The translations under genes were made by a program, and so were the position numbers. Positions 15,829 through 26,679 of a stretch of 63,743 nt of DNA are shown one piece after another. The notes below the pieces were generated by a model, which worked only from the letters and a program-made list of their open reading frames with translations, was not told the DNA's origin and made no database searches. This DNA comes from Xanthobacteraceae bacterium (GTDB taxonomy: Bacteria; Pseudomonadota; Alphaproteobacteria; Rhizobiales; Xanthobacteraceae): the NCBI GenBank assembly GCA_029239875.1, contig JARBUD010000024.1, positions 1 to 63,743 on the forward strand, in the 5' to 3' direction. Every line of letters begins with the position of its first letter. Position 1 is the stretch's first letter.

Positions 15829-16626
15829 ATGGCATCCCTGCCGGACTTCGCCCATCAGGATCTGCAGCGACACATGCCGGACGAGCGACGCGTCCCGGCG
15901 GCCGGACTCGTCGCTCCCGGCCAGGGCCACGAGAAGCGGTGCCAGATCCTGCGGGGCGCGCGCGAGGTCTTCCTGGCCTGCGGCTTCGACGGCGCCAGCA
16001 TGGGCGAGATCGCCCGCGCCGCGGGAGTCTCCAAGGGCACGCTCTACGTCTATTTCCCCTCGAAGGAGGAGCTGTTCGCCGCGCTGGTGACGGGCGAATG
16101 CCAGCGCACGGCCGAAGCCTGCTTCGACATGAGCGTCGAGGCCGACGTGCGCGAGGCGCTGATCGAGACCAGCCGCCGCTATGTACGGGCGATGCTGGAG
16201 CCGGGCCATGTGCGCACGGTGCGCATGGTCATCGGCGTCGCCGAGAAGCTGCCGGAGATCGGCCGCGCCTATCTGCAGGCCGGGCAGGAAGCCGGCGTGG
16301 ACCGGCTCACCGCCTGGCTGCGGGCCAAGATCGCGCGCGGCGAGCTGGTCATCGACGATGTCGAGCTGGCGGCCTGGCAGTTCCTCATCGGCTGCCATGC
16401 GCAACTGGTCATGCCGATGATGTTCGGCGACGAGACCCAGCCGGACGCGGCGAGCATCGAGCGCCTCGTCGCCCACACGGTGGATTCCTTCCTGCGCTCC
16501 TTTGCCGCGCCGCGCCGCAGCACCCACCGGGCGCAGCCGCGTCAGCGCGGTCGCGATCCGGACCGGCGGGGATCGAGCGCCGCCGCCTCGCCCTGCCCCA
16601 GCAGCGCGGTCAGCCCCTCGCGATAG
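15829..16626 (+). CDS. TetR/AcrR-family transcriptional regulator
   Basis: A 265-residue regulator. The helix-turn-helix covers about 35-85, with the pattern GASMGEIARAAGVSKGTLYVYFPSKEELF. The ligand domain runs to about 225 (VAHTVDSFLRSF), the usual end of such proteins. The last 38 residues are an arginine/serine-rich tail encoded opposite the end of the convergent SDR gene; this looks like loss of the original stop. The likely operator is 136 bp upstream. No efflux genes adjoin it, so its target may lie elsewhere. A second in-frame ATG at 15874 is an alternative start. Confidence 0.92.
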   Translation: MASLPDFAHQDLQRHMPDERRVPAAGLVAPGQGHEKRCQILRGAREVFLACGFDGASMGEIARAAGVSKGTLYVYFPSKEELFAALVTGECQRTAEACFDMSVEADVREALIETSRRYVRAMLEPGHVRTVRMVIGVAEKLPEIGRAYLQAGQEAGVDRLTAWLRAKIARGELVIDDVELAAWQFLIGCHAQLVMPMMFGDETQPDAASIERLVAHTVDSFLRSFAAPRRSTHRAQPRQRGRDPDRRGSSAAASPCPSSAVSPSR

Positions 16627-17444
16627 CTCGGATAGGCCAGCGACCCGCCGAGCAGCGCGTGCAGGCGCGCATTGCGCACCCGGCGATTATCCGCCCAGAA
16701 GGACAGCGCCATCGCCGACATGGTGGCGGACGCCACCTCGAACGGCTCCGGCGTCGGCCCGGGCACGCCCAGCAGGCCGGCGGCGAAGCGCACCGGCGCG
16801 CAGGCGGGCGCCGGCTCGTCGTCGACCACGTTGATCACCCCATCGAAGCCCTGCTCCGCCGCGGCGCGGATGGCGGCGGCGATGTCGTCGACATGGATGC
16901 GGTTGAACATCTGCCCGTCGCGCTCGATGCAGCGCGCAGAGCCGTCGGCAACGTCGATCAGCGCGTTGCGCCCCGGCCCGTAGATGCCCCCGAGCCGCAG
17001 GATCGCAACCGGGCGGCCAGTCCGCTCGCCGAGCGCGCGCCATTGCGCCTCCGCCACGACGCGCCGCCGCGCGCGGGGCGAGACGGCGCTGGGCGGGGCG
17101 TCCTCGTCGATCCACGCGCCGCCGCTGTCGCCATAGACGCCAATGGTCGAGAGATAGATGAGCGGCCCCTTGCCCCCGCCATCCGAGGAGGCGAGCACCT
17201 CGCCGAGCGGGCCGAGGAAGGGGTCGCCCTCCTCGCCCGGCGCGGCGGTGGCGAGCACGACATCCGCCGTGCGGGCGGCGTCGAGCAACTCGGGCGAGGC
17301 CGTGCCGTCGAAGCGGAGCGTCTCGACGCCCTCGCGCGCGGTGCCGTCGCGGCTGGTGGCGAGGCGGCGGTCGAACACTCCGCCATGCAGGGCGACGAAG
17401 CGCTGGCCGCAATAGCCGAGGCCGAGGCAGAGCAGCGTCCTCAT
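16542..17444 (-). CDS. NAD(P)-dependent epimerase/dehydratase-like protein (YeeZ type)
   Basis: A 300-residue extended-SDR protein. It begins MRTLLCLGLGYCGQRF, which carries the nucleotide-binding GxGYxG motif of the YeeZ-like subgroup. Later blocks STIGVYGDSGGAWIDEDAPP, LRLGGIYGPGRNALIDVADG and NRIHVDDIAAAI are characteristic. The canonical YxxxK is not evident, as is usual in this subgroup, so catalysis is doubtful. The ATG at 17444 overlaps the queG TGA by four bases (ATGA), indicating translational coupling. Its 3' end overlaps the convergent TetR gene by 85 bp. Confidence 0.88.
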   Translation of the reverse strand: MRTLLCLGLGYCGQRFVALHGGVFDRRLATSRDGTAREGVETLRFDGTASPELLDAARTADVVLATAAPGEEGDPFLGPLGEVLASSDGGGKGPLIYLSTIGVYGDSGGAWIDEDAPPSAVSPRARRRVVAEAQWRALGERTGRPVAILRLGGIYGPGRNALIDVADGSARCIERDGQMFNRIHVDDIAAAIRAAAEQGFDGVINVVDDEPAPACAPVRFAAGLLGVPGPTPEPFEVASATMSAMALSFWADNRRVRNARLHALLGGSLAYPSYREGLTALLGQGEAAALDPRRSGSRPR

Positions 17445-18607
17445 GCGGCTTCGGATGCCCTGGCGAGCCGCCATTCCGCGCGCACGTCCGGATCGCTCTC
17501 GCCGGCGTTGGCGTCGCGCAGCCGGGCGAAGGCGGCCGGGTCGAGCAGGCGCGAGAGCGCCCACACCGCCGCGCCGCGCAGCAGGGGGTGCTCGTCGGTG
17601 AGCAGCCGTTCCGCCTCCGGAATGAGTGCCGGATCACCTGAATTGCCGATGGCGACCAATACGTTACGCAGGAAGCGCACGCGCCCGGTGCGCTTGATCG
17701 GGCTCTTGGAGAAGCGCGTGCGGAACGCGGCGTCGTCCAGCCGGGCGAGCTCGGCCAGCGCCGGCGCGCGGTTCTCGTCGCGGGCGGCGAGGCGCGCCTC
17801 GCGTCCCATTTCCGCGAACTTGTTCCACGGGCAGGCGGCGAGGCAGTCGTCGCAGCCATAGATGCGGTTGCCCATGAGCGGGCGCAGCTCGACGGGGATC
17901 GGCCCCTTGTGCTCGATCGTCAGGTAGGAGACGCAGCGCCGCGCGTCGATGCGGTAGGGCGCCGGGAAGGCATTGGTCGGGCAGGCGTCGAGGCAGGCCC
18001 GGCAGCTTCCGCAATGGTCCCGTTCGGGCGCATCCGGCGGCAGGGCCAGGTCGGTGGCGATGGCGCCGAGCAACAGCCAGGAACCCTTCTCGCGCGAGAC
18101 GAGATTGGTGTGCCGGCCCTGCCAGCCGAGCCCGGCGGCCTCCGCCAGCGGCTTCTCCATCAAGGGCGCGGTGTCGACGAACACCTTGACCTGCACCTTG
18201 TCCGGTCCGCCCACGCGCGGCACGAAGCGCGAGGCGATGCGCTTGAGCTTGCCCTTGATCAGCTCGTGATAGTCGTCGCCGCGGGCATAGACCGAGATGG
18301 CGCCGCGACTACGGTCGGCCAGCGCCGCGCGCGGATCCTCGTCCGGGCCGTAATTGAGGCCGAGCATCAGGACGGAACGTACCTGCGGCCACATATTGCC
18401 GGGTGCGGAGCGGCGCTGCGCCGTCTCCGGCATCCACTCCATGTCGCCATGCGCGCCATCGGTGATCCATTGGTGCAGGCGCGGGGCGGCATGGGGGATG
18501 GCGTCCGCCGAGGCGATGCCCATGGCGTCGAAGCCTTCCTCGCGGGCGAGCGCGAAGAGCTGGGCCTTGGCGGCCTCAGGCGTCAGAAATCGAGATCCGC
18601 GTAGCAC
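17441..18607 (-). CDS. queG: Epoxyqueuosine reductase QueG
   Basis: A protein of about 388 residues with two [4Fe-4S] motifs, CGSCRACLDACPTNAF with a later Cys in RRCVSY, and CDDCLAACPWNKF. The segment HKGPIP is also typical of QueG. A HEAT-like C-terminal region ends it. The enzyme reduces epoxyqueuosine to queuosine in tRNA using cobalamin. The start is uncertain: the frame is open to 18712, but the conserved part begins near 18590. GTG 18607 is chosen as the nearest standard codon; it overlaps the GST gene by 25 bp and lacks a clear ribosome site. It lies in a GST-queG-SDR operon. Confidence 0.92.
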   Translation of the reverse strand: MLRGSRFLTPEAAKAQLFALAREEGFDAMGIASADAIPHAAPRLHQWITDGAHGDMEWMPETAQRRSAPGNMWPQVRSVLMLGLNYGPDEDPRAALADRSRGAISVYARGDDYHELIKGKLKRIASRFVPRVGGPDKVQVKVFVDTAPLMEKPLAEAAGLGWQGRHTNLVSREKGSWLLLGAIATDLALPPDAPERDHCGSCRACLDACPTNAFPAPYRIDARRCVSYLTIEHKGPIPVELRPLMGNRIYGCDDCLAACPWNKFAEMGREARLAARDENRAPALAELARLDDAAFRTRFSKSPIKRTGRVRFLRNVLVAIGNSGDPALIPEAERLLTDEHPLLRGAAVWALSRLLDPAAFARLRDANAGESDPDVRAEWRLARASEAA

Positions 18608-19272
18608 GGCGCCGGCGGCATGCCCGCCACCGTCAGGGCGAGCAGCGGCCGGAAGGCCGGACGCGACTTGATGCGCGCGTACCAGATCTTGGCTCCCTCG
18701 TCCTCGTCCCACGGCACGTCGCCCAGATAGTCGACGCTGGAGATATGGGCCGCCGCGGCGAGATCGGCATAGGACAGCCGGTCGCCGGCGAGCCAGTTCC
18801 GCGCCTTCAGCAGCCAGCCGATATAGTGCAGATGATAGCGGATATTGGCGCGGGCCGCGCGGATCACCGCCATGTCCGGCGGACCGCCGCCGAGCTCGCG
18901 CGGCATGTAGCGCTTGTAGACCTTCTCGCGCACCAGCGGCTCGGAGACCTCGGCGAAGAACTTGTGGTTGAACCAGGCGGAGAGCCGGCGCACCTCGACG
19001 CGCGCGCCGATGTCGACCGGCAGCAGGCGGCGGTCACCGAGCTTCGGCCCGCGGGTCTCGTCGAGATATTCGGTGATCGGGTCGATCCCCGGCACCACGA
19101 AGCCGTCATCCTCCACCAGCACGGGGGTGGCGCCGGCCGGATCGAGCATGAGGAAATCGGGCCGACGCTCCCACACCCGCTCCTCGATCAGCTCGGGCTC
19201 GATCCCCATCTCGCCGAGGGCGAGGCGGACGAGACGCGAATGGGCGCAGAAGGGGTGATGATAAAGCTGCAT
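18583..19272 (-). CDS. Glutathione S-transferase family protein
   Basis: A 229-residue GST-like protein. The N-terminal thioredoxin-like domain covers about 1-80 (YHHPFCAHSRLVRLALGEMG, then GATPVLVEDDGF). The helical C-terminal domain covers about 90-220, with LSYADLAAAAHISSVDYLGDV, the usual N-capping/S-x-D motif. It may conjugate or bind glutathione; the substrate is unknown. It is the first gene of the overlapping GST-queG-SDR group. An order of GST next to queG and a YeeZ-like gene is common in this bacterial group. Confidence 0.92.
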   Translation of the reverse strand: MQLYHHPFCAHSRLVRLALGEMGIEPELIEERVWERRPDFLMLDPAGATPVLVEDDGFVVPGIDPITEYLDETRGPKLGDRRLLPVDIGARVEVRRLSAWFNHKFFAEVSEPLVREKVYKRYMPRELGGGPPDMAVIRAARANIRYHLHYIGWLLKARNWLAGDRLSYADLAAAAHISSVDYLGDVPWDEDEGAKIWYARIKSRPAFRPLLALTVAGMPPAPCYADLDF

Positions 19273-19454
19273 TTTCCGGGAGAATTCGCGGCCGCCGCCG
19301 GGCGACGCCTGGAGATCGGTCTAGAAGGGTTCACGCGACATCGCAAGCCATAGCGGCTTCAACATGGCAGGGCGAGCTGCCGCCGGGCACCGCCACGGAC
19401 GAGGATTTTTGCGCTATCGTATACGCCTCGTTAACGGGGCTGGGGAGCCACGCC

Positions 19455-19841
19455 ATGGAAAACACGCCCGCGCACGGCGTCTTCGTGTGGAACGAGCTCA
19501 ACACGCGCGACATCGACGCGGCCAGGGCCTTCTACGCGGCGACGCTCGGCTGGACCTATGAGCCGATGCCGATCGAAGGTGGCGGCGAGTACTGCATCAT
19601 CAAGATGGGCGATACCCGCGTCGGCGGCATCTTCGTGCTCGCCGGCCCGGAATTCGAGGGCATACCCGATCACTGGTTCGCCTATGTCGCCGTCGACGAC
19701 GTCGACGCCCGGCTGGCGACGGTCGCAGGCGCCGGCGGCGCGGTGCTGCGGGCGCCGTTCGACGTGCCGGGGGTGGGCCGCATCGCCGTGGTGCGCGATT
19801 CGGTCGGGGCGGTTGCGGGCTGGATAACGCCCCGCATGTGA
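19455..19841 (+). CDS. VOC-family protein (glyoxalase/bleomycin-resistance fold)
   Basis: A 128-residue protein with the two paired beta-alpha-beta-beta-beta modules of the vicinal oxygen chelate fold. It opens with HGVFVWNELNTRDIDAARAFYAATLGW and repeats the pattern in WFAYVAVDDVDARLATVAGAGG. Members are metal-dependent isomerases, dioxygenases or binding proteins; only the fold can be assigned. It diverges from the GST gene across about 180 bp. Confidence 0.88.
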   Translation: MENTPAHGVFVWNELNTRDIDAARAFYAATLGWTYEPMPIEGGGEYCIIKMGDTRVGGIFVLAGPEFEGIPDHWFAYVAVDDVDARLATVAGAGGAVLRAPFDVPGVGRIAVVRDSVGAVAGWITPRM

Positions 19842-20010
19842 GTGCGAGAGCCGGGCTAAACGCCCGTGTGCATTGACGATTCGGTCGATCTGTAACGCGC
19901 GTGCCATATAGGGGGCGTAAAAGCGGCGGCATATTTTACCGTCGTGCGCCCAGCTTATCTCGAGGCACTCCTGCCGTTCGATATCTCTTACCCAAGGGAA
20001 GATCCACACG

Positions 20011-20952
20011 ATGCAGCTGCACATCCCGACCTCCCCCGTCCGCGCTTCCGGCTACGCCCTCAAGGAGGGCAGCCCTGAATTCGACGATGTCGGCCTCGGG
20101 CTCGACGAGGCCGAGGCGCTGGGGGTCGATGTGGTGGAGCTGCCGGTCTATGCGTGGCATCTCGTCGTCGACGGCCGCGTCCTTTCCGACCGAGTGGCAG
20201 ACCTCAAGCGGGCGCTGGCCGGCCGCGAGCTCGGCTACACCGTGCACGGCGCGCTCGCCATCAACCTCATGGATCTGCCCGAGCGCCTGCCGCGCCACGA
20301 AAAGGTGCTGGCGGCGAACATCGAGATCGCCTCGGCCATCGGCGCCAGGCATCTCGTCGTCCACACCGGCTTCGTGCGCGACGCCGGCGACGACATCGAG
20401 GTCGCCTATTCGCGCCAGCGCGACGCGCTCGCCCGCGCCGGCGAACTGGCGGCCGCGCGCGGCGTGACGCTGTGCGTCGAGAACATCTTCCGCTTCCCGC
20501 ATGCACGCGAGACGGCGACCCCGTCCAAGCTCGCCGGCGAGCTCGACGCCATCGATCATCCGGCGGTGAAGGCGACGCTCGACGTCAGCCATGCCTATAT
20601 ACGCTGCACCGACGCCCGGCTCGACCCGATCGCCGAGATGGCGGCGCTGGCGCGGCATGTCGTGCATTTCCACCTGCACGATTCCTTCGGCCGGCCCAAT
20701 GAGGGGCGCCCGACCGACATATGGACCTACCACCCCGCCGAGGCGGTGGCGTTCGGCGAGGGCGACCTGCATCTGCCGATCGGCTGGGGCTCGATCGACT
20801 GGGACGCGGTGGTGCAGGCGGTGAGCCCCGCGCCCGGCGCCATAGCGGTGCTGGAACTGAACCCCGTCCACTGGCGCGAGCTGAAGGACCAGGTCCCGGT
20901 GCTGCAGGCCCTCGCTGCCCGCTTCCTGCCGGGGCTCGCGGCGGCGTCCTGA
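20011..20952 (+). CDS. Sugar phosphate isomerase/epimerase-like TIM-barrel protein
   Basis: A 313-residue protein of the xylose isomerase-like TIM barrel (AP endonuclease 2) superfamily. Metal-site patterns are seen in HLVVHTGFV near 115, CVENIF near 155, ATLDVSHAYI near 190 and HFHLHDSFGRPNEGRPTD near 220. The substrate is unknown. The ATG at 20011 is preceded by AAGGGAAGATCC, an acceptable though distant ribosome site. The gene stands alone before dnaK. Confidence 0.85.
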   Translation: MQLHIPTSPVRASGYALKEGSPEFDDVGLGLDEAEALGVDVVELPVYAWHLVVDGRVLSDRVADLKRALAGRELGYTVHGALAINLMDLPERLPRHEKVLAANIEIASAIGARHLVVHTGFVRDAGDDIEVAYSRQRDALARAGELAAARGVTLCVENIFRFPHARETATPSKLAGELDAIDHPAVKATLDVSHAYIRCTDARLDPIAEMAALARHVVHFHLHDSFGRPNEGRPTDIWTYHPAEAVAFGEGDLHLPIGWGSIDWDAVVQAVSPAPGAIAVLELNPVHWRELKDQVPVLQALAARFLPGLAAAS

Positions 20953-21004
20953 CACGCAGCCCGCCGCGCCTCCCGAAGCTGCTGTTTTAAAGCGCATGCA
21001 GCTT

Positions 21005-21033
21005 CTTGCGGCGGAAACCGGCGCCCCCTATAT
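21005..21033 (+). promoter_or_regulatory. RpoH (sigma-32)-type heat-shock promoter of dnaK
   Basis: CTTGCG at 21005-21010 and CCTATAT at 21027-21033 are separated by 16 bp. This fits the alphaproteobacterial RpoH consensus CTTG(N)-16/17-CYTATNT. It lies about 138 bp before the dnaK ATG. Transcripts from it would read through dnaK and possibly dnaJ. Confidence 0.7.
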
Positions 21034-21170
21034 CGGCCACGAACGGCGCGCAGAGCGCCGTACCCTATTGTTTGGGGGCCGGTCCGGGGGGACGGCGGGG
21101 CGCAAAACCTGTCCGTTCTTCTCCGGGTGCTTCACGAAGGCCCGGCCGGCCTGCCGGAAGGAGAGACAAT

Positions 21171-23069
<1,899 letters not shown>

Positions 23070-23085
23070 CCGGCTGATCATCATG

Positions 23086-23118
23086 CCGCCGCCGGGACCC
23101 GTTCCGGCGGCGGATTTT
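23086..23118 (+). terminator. Rho-independent terminator after dnaK
   Basis: A perfect 10-bp stem, CCGCCGCCGG (23086-23095) and CCGGCGGCGG (23104-23113), with an 8-nt loop and ATTTT after it, starts 17 bp past the dnaK stop. It should end or attenuate the message, so dnaJ would be made at a lower level or from its own promoter. Confidence 0.8.
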
Positions 23119-23244
23119 CGAAAGCGCGGCTCGCGCAGTGCGCTTTCCCGGCAAGCCTTGCCCGGCAAGCTTCCTGCATGCCGGCTTGACCGCCCCCTGG
23201 CGTGAGGCCAGCCGGCGGCAAAGGATTCGACGGCCAACCGACCC

Positions 23245-24387
23245 ATGTCCAAGCGCGACTATTACGAGATCCTCGAGGTCACCAAGAGCTGCGATGACGG
23301 CGAGCTGAAGAGCTCGTACCGCAAGCTCGCCATGAAGTGGCATCCCGACCGCAATCCCGGCAACGCCGACGCGGAGGTCCGCTTCAAGGAGGTCAGCGAG
23401 GCCTATGAGGTCCTCAAGGACCCGCAGAAACGCGCCGCCTATGACCGTTTCGGCCACGCCGCCTTCGACGGCGGCATGGGCGGGGCCGGCGGTCCCGGCT
23501 TCGGCGCCGACTTCGCCTCCACCTTCTCCGACATCTTCGACGACCTGTTCGGCATGAGCGGCGGGCGCCGCGGCGGCGGTGGCGGCCGCGGCGGGCGCGA
23601 GCGCGGCGCGGACCTGCGCTACAATATGGAGATCACGCTGGAGGAGGCGTTCTCCGGCAAGGACGCCACCATCCGGCTGCCGACCTCCATCACCTGCGAG
23701 ACCTGCTCGGGCACCGGCGCCAAGCCCGGCACCCAGCCCACCACCTGCCGCACCTGCTCGGGAAGCGGGCGCATCCGCCAGGCGCAGGGCTTCTTCACGC
23801 TGGAGCGGACCTGCCCGACCTGCCAGGGCCGCGGCCAGGTGATCGAGGACCCCTGCCCGGCCTGCGCCGGCGCCGGACGCACCACCAAGGAGCGCACGCT
23901 GCAGGTGGCGATCCCCGCCGGCGTCGAGGATGGCACGCGCATCCGGCTCGGCAATGAGGGCGAGGCGGGCGTGCGCGGTGGGCCGCCGGGCGACCTCTAC
24001 ATCTTCCTGTCGCTGGCGCCGCACGACTTCTTCCAGCGCGACGGCGCCGACCTGTTCTGCCGCGCGCCGATCTCCATGGTCACCGCAGCGCTCGGCGGCT
24101 CCTTCGAGGTGCCGACCATCGATGGTGAGACCACCAAGGTGAAGGTCCCGGAAGGCACACAATCGGGCAAGCGCTTCCGCCTTTCGGCCAAGGGCATGCC
24201 GGTGCTGCGCAGCCGCACCCGCGGCGACATGTATGTGCAGGTCGTCGTCGAGACGCCGCAGAACCTGACGCGACGTCAGCGTGAATTGCTGGCCGAGTTC
24301 GAGACCGAATGCTCGAAGGACACCCATCCGGAGGCGAGCGGCTTCTTCGCCAAGGTGAAGGACTTCTTCGCCGGCGACGCGGAATGA
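23245..24387 (+). CDS. dnaJ: DnaJ (Hsp40) co-chaperone
   Basis: A 380-residue type I DnaJ. The J domain covers 1-70 with the HPD triad in [11 protein letters not shown] Gly/Phe-rich region follows at about 75-125. The zinc domain has four CxxCxGxG repeats ([32 protein letters not shown]). The C-terminal substrate-binding and dimer domains end near 375. It stimulates DnaK ATP hydrolysis and presents clients. It lies 175 bp after dnaK, beyond the terminator. Confidence 0.99.
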   Translation: MSKRDYYEILEVTKSCDDGELKSSYRKLAMKWHPDRNPGNADAEVRFKEVSEAYEVLKDPQKRAAYDRFGHAAFDGGMGGAGGPGFGADFASTFSDIFDDLFGMSGGRRGGGGGRGGRERGADLRYNMEITLEEAFSGKDATIRLPTSITCETCSGTGAKPGTQPTTCRTCSGSGRIRQAQGFFTLERTCPTCQGRGQVIEDPCPACAGAGRTTKERTLQVAIPAGVEDGTRIRLGNEGEAGVRGGPPGDLYIFLSLAPHDFFQRDGADLFCRAPISMVTAALGGSFEVPTIDGETTKVKVPEGTQSGKRFRLSAKGMPVLRSRTRGDMYVQVVVETPQNLTRRQRELLAEFETECSKDTHPEASGFFAKVKDFFAGDAE

Positions 24388-24515
24388 GCCGGGGGAACGT
24401 TATCACGACGTCATCGCCGGCCCTTAACATCACCCGATAAGGCCTCTATTGTCGCTTCGTGCCTGCCGTCTTCTGACCGCGCCTTCCTGCAACGGCTGAC
24501 CGGAATCCAAGTCGC

Positions 24516-25166
24516 ATGCCGCATCGTACCGCCCTATCGACGGCGAAGACCCGCGCGACCCCCAAGGGTCGTCCCGACGAAGTCCGCTTCCTCCAGTCCT
24601 GGCTGCAGAATCCGCTGATCACCGGCGCGGTGTCGCCGTCCGGGCGGGCGCTCGCCCGCACCATGGCGAACTACATCGATCCGAACGACGACGGCCCGGT
24701 CATCGAGCTCGGGCCGGGTACGGGCCCGGTCACCTCGGCGCTGGTCGCCCGCGGCATCGCCCCGGAGCGGCTGGTGCTGATCGAATACAACCCGGAATTC
24801 TGCAAGCTGCTCAGGATGCGCTTCCCCGGCGCCACGGTGATCCAGGGCGATGCCTACAACATGGCGGCGACGCTCGACGGGCAGCTCGGCACGCGGGCGA
24901 TCGGCGTGGTCTCCAGCCTGCCGCTGTTCACCCGCCCGGTGCCGCAGCGCTACAGCCTGCTCGACCAGGCCTTCGACCTGTCGCGGCCGGGCGCGCCCTT
25001 CATCCAGTTCACCTATGCGGTGGTCTCGCCGGTGCCGCTGGCGCCGGAGCGCTTCGACGCGCATGTCAGCCAGCGCATCTGGGCCAACCTCCCGCCCGCC
25101 CGCGTCTGGGTCTATCGTTCCAACGAAGCGCAGACGCCGGTCGAGCTGGAAGCGGCCCGGGCCTGA
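24516..25166 (+). CDS. pmtA: Phospholipid N-methyltransferase (PmtA type)
   Basis: A 216-residue SAM-dependent methyltransferase. Motif I is VIELGPGTGPVTSALVARG near 67-85, and the N-terminal FLQSWLQNPLITGAVSPSGRALA is typical of the Sinorhizobium-type PmtA. This enzyme methylates phosphatidylethanolamine in three steps to phosphatidylcholine at the inner membrane. The place directly after dnaJ is also the one seen in rhizobia. A KsgA-like methyltransferase is less likely because the rRNA-dimethylase DNA-binding part is missing. Confidence 0.85.
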   Translation: MPHRTALSTAKTRATPKGRPDEVRFLQSWLQNPLITGAVSPSGRALARTMANYIDPNDDGPVIELGPGTGPVTSALVARGIAPERLVLIEYNPEFCKLLRMRFPGATVIQGDAYNMAATLDGQLGTRAIGVVSSLPLFTRPVPQRYSLLDQAFDLSRPGAPFIQFTYAVVSPVPLAPERFDAHVSQRIWANLPPARVWVYRSNEAQTPVELEAARA

Positions 25167-25214
25167 ACGCCGGGTCTGCCGCCCTTTCCGATCCTGAAGC
25201 GAGAGGGACATCCC

Positions 25215-25799
25215 ATGCGCGTCCCGCGTATCGTCGTCTTCGCCGGCTCCATCCGCACCGGCGCCTATTCGGGACGCCTCGCCGCCCTGGCGGCGCGGGA
25301 GCTCGCCCTGATGGAGTGCGAGCCGGTGCTGCTCTCGCTCGCCGACTACCCGCTGCCGATCTACGACGCCGACCTCGAGGCCGAATCCGGCGTCCCCGAG
25401 CCGGCGAAGCAGCTGCGCGACCAGCTCGCACGGGCCGACGGCGTGTTCATCGCCACCCCGGAATACAATGCCGGCATCCCGCCGCTGCTGAAGAACGCCA
25501 TCGACTGGGCCAGCCGCGTACGCGGTGGTGAGGGCGACGCCTTCAAGGGGCCGGTCTATGCCATCGGCTCGACCTCGCCGGGCGGCCTGGGCGGCTACCG
25601 CGCGTCCATGATGCTGCGCCAGACACTGGCGCTCGGCCTCAACGTCCTCGTGCTCGCCGAGCAGGTGATGGTGGCCGGCGCCGCCAACGCCTTCACCGAG
25701 GAGGGCGGCTTCAAGGACGAGCGCGCGCTTGAGAGGTTGCGCGCGGTGATGTCTACGCTTATCGAGCAGGCGGCGCTCAGGGCAGGTCTGCGCGCCTAG
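25215..25799 (+). CDS. NADPH-dependent FMN reductase family protein
   Basis: A 194-residue flavodoxin-like protein. FAGSIRTGAYSGRLA near 9-23 forms the phosphate-binding loop, and TPEYNAGIPPLLKNAIDWASR near 83-105 is the FMN/NADPH-binding signature of the NADPH_dep_FMN_red family (ArsH/ChrR/azoreductase group). It probably reduces flavins, quinones or azo/chromate compounds. A GAGAGGGACATCCC leader supports the ATG at 25215. Its stop codon is inside the left arm of the next palindrome. Confidence 0.92.
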   Translation: MRVPRIVVFAGSIRTGAYSGRLAALAARELALMECEPVLLSLADYPLPIYDADLEAESGVPEPAKQLRDQLARADGVFIATPEYNAGIPPLLKNAIDWASRVRGGEGDAFKGPVYAIGSTSPGGLGGYRASMMLRQTLALGLNVLVLAEQVMVAGAANAFTEEGGFKDERALERLRAVMSTLIEQAALRAGLRA

Positions 25800-25846
25800 G
25801 GCATTTTCCATCGGATGGACTCATCTGATGGAGAGGAAATGCCCTA
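25797..25846. repeat. Palindrome overlapping the FMN reductase stop
   Basis: TAGGGCATTT at 25797-25806 is repeated inverted as AAATGCCCTA at 25837-25846, with further inner pairing (CATCGGATG against CATCTGATG). The first three bases are the TAG stop of the FMN reductase. AT-containing palindromes of this GGGCATTTTCC type are dispersed in Hyphomicrobiales genomes. It could act as a terminator stem but lacks a T-run. Confidence 0.75.
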
Positions 25847-25858
25847 GCTTGTTCGATC

Positions 25859-25910
25859 CAGAGCACTTTCTCGTCGTTCGGATGGTTCCATCCGGACGGA
25901 AAGGGCTCTG
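25859..25910. repeat. Second palindrome before pyrF
   Basis: CAGAGC at 25859-25864 pairs with GCTCTG at 25905-25910, and TTTC/GAAA plus GGATGGTTCCATCC inside continue the stem with small bulges. It lies 12 bp after the preceding palindrome and ends 17 bp before the pyrF start, so it forms most of the pyrF leader. Two adjacent palindromes of different sequence suggest a composite repeat element. Confidence 0.7.
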
Positions 25911-25927
25911 AAGCCGCGGAGAGCTTC

Positions 25928-26656
25928 ATGAGCGCGCCCATCCCCGACCCGCGAGACCGGCTCATCGTCGCGCTCGACCTGCCGTCGGTGGGCGCGGCAG
26001 AGAGCATCGTCTCCCGCCTCGGCGATACCGCGACCTTCTACAAGATCGGCTATGAGCTCGGCTTCGCCGGGGGCCTCGGCTTCGCCCGCGAGCTGATCAC
26101 CGACGGCAAGAAGGTGTTCATCGACTTCAAGCTGCACGACATCGGCAACACGGTGGCGCGCGGCGTCGCCAGCCTCGCCGCGCTGGGGGCCAGCTTCGCC
26201 ACGGTGCACGCCTATCCGCAGACCATGCGGGCGGCGATGGAAGGCAAGGGCGCGAGCCCGCTACGCATCCTCGCCGTCACCGTGCTGACCTCCTATGACG
26301 ATGCCGACCTCGACGAGGCCGGCTACCGCGCCGACGTCGCCTCGACCGTGGCAGCGCGGGTGGCCCAGGCGCGCGAGATCGGCGTCGACGGCATCGTCTG
26401 CGCCCCGACCGACGCGGCGAAGGTGCGCGGCCTGCTCGGCGCCAAGGGCGCCATCGTCACTCCTGGCGTGCGCCCGGACGGCGCCGCCACCGGCGACCAG
26501 AAGCGCGTCGCCACGCCATTCGCGGCGATCCGCGCCGGCGCCGATCATCTGGTGGTCGGCCGGCCGATCCTCGCCTCGCCCGATCCCGCCGCCGCAGCAA
26601 GGGCGGTGCAGGCCGAGATCGCCCGCGCCCTTTCCGACCGGGCGGCTACCGCCTGA
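25928..26656 (+). CDS. pyrF: Orotidine 5'-phosphate decarboxylase
   Basis: A 242-residue TIM-barrel enzyme. The catalytic Asp-Lys-Asp set is seen in [16 protein letters not shown] near 60-75. The substrate loop TPGVRPDG near 179-186 and [10 protein letters not shown] near 203-212 complete the signature. It makes UMP from orotidine monophosphate, the last step of de novo pyrimidine synthesis. The gene follows a pair of palindromes and is 23 bp before the DUF1330 gene, so these two are probably cotranscribed. Confidence 0.97.
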   Translation: MSAPIPDPRDRLIVALDLPSVGAAESIVSRLGDTATFYKIGYELGFAGGLGFARELITDGKKVFIDFKLHDIGNTVARGVASLAALGASFATVHAYPQTMRAAMEGKGASPLRILAVTVLTSYDDADLDEAGYRADVASTVAARVAQAREIGVDGIVCAPTDAAKVRGLLGAKGAIVTPGVRPDGAATGDQKRVATPFAAIRAGADHLVVGRPILASPDPAAAARAVQAEIARALSDRAATA

Positions 26657-26679
26657 GCGCCAAACAGAGGAACACGACG

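Noticed and set aside
18608-18712. Extended N-terminus of QueG from 18712
   Set aside because: It would lie wholly inside the GST gene in another frame and has no likeness to QueG.
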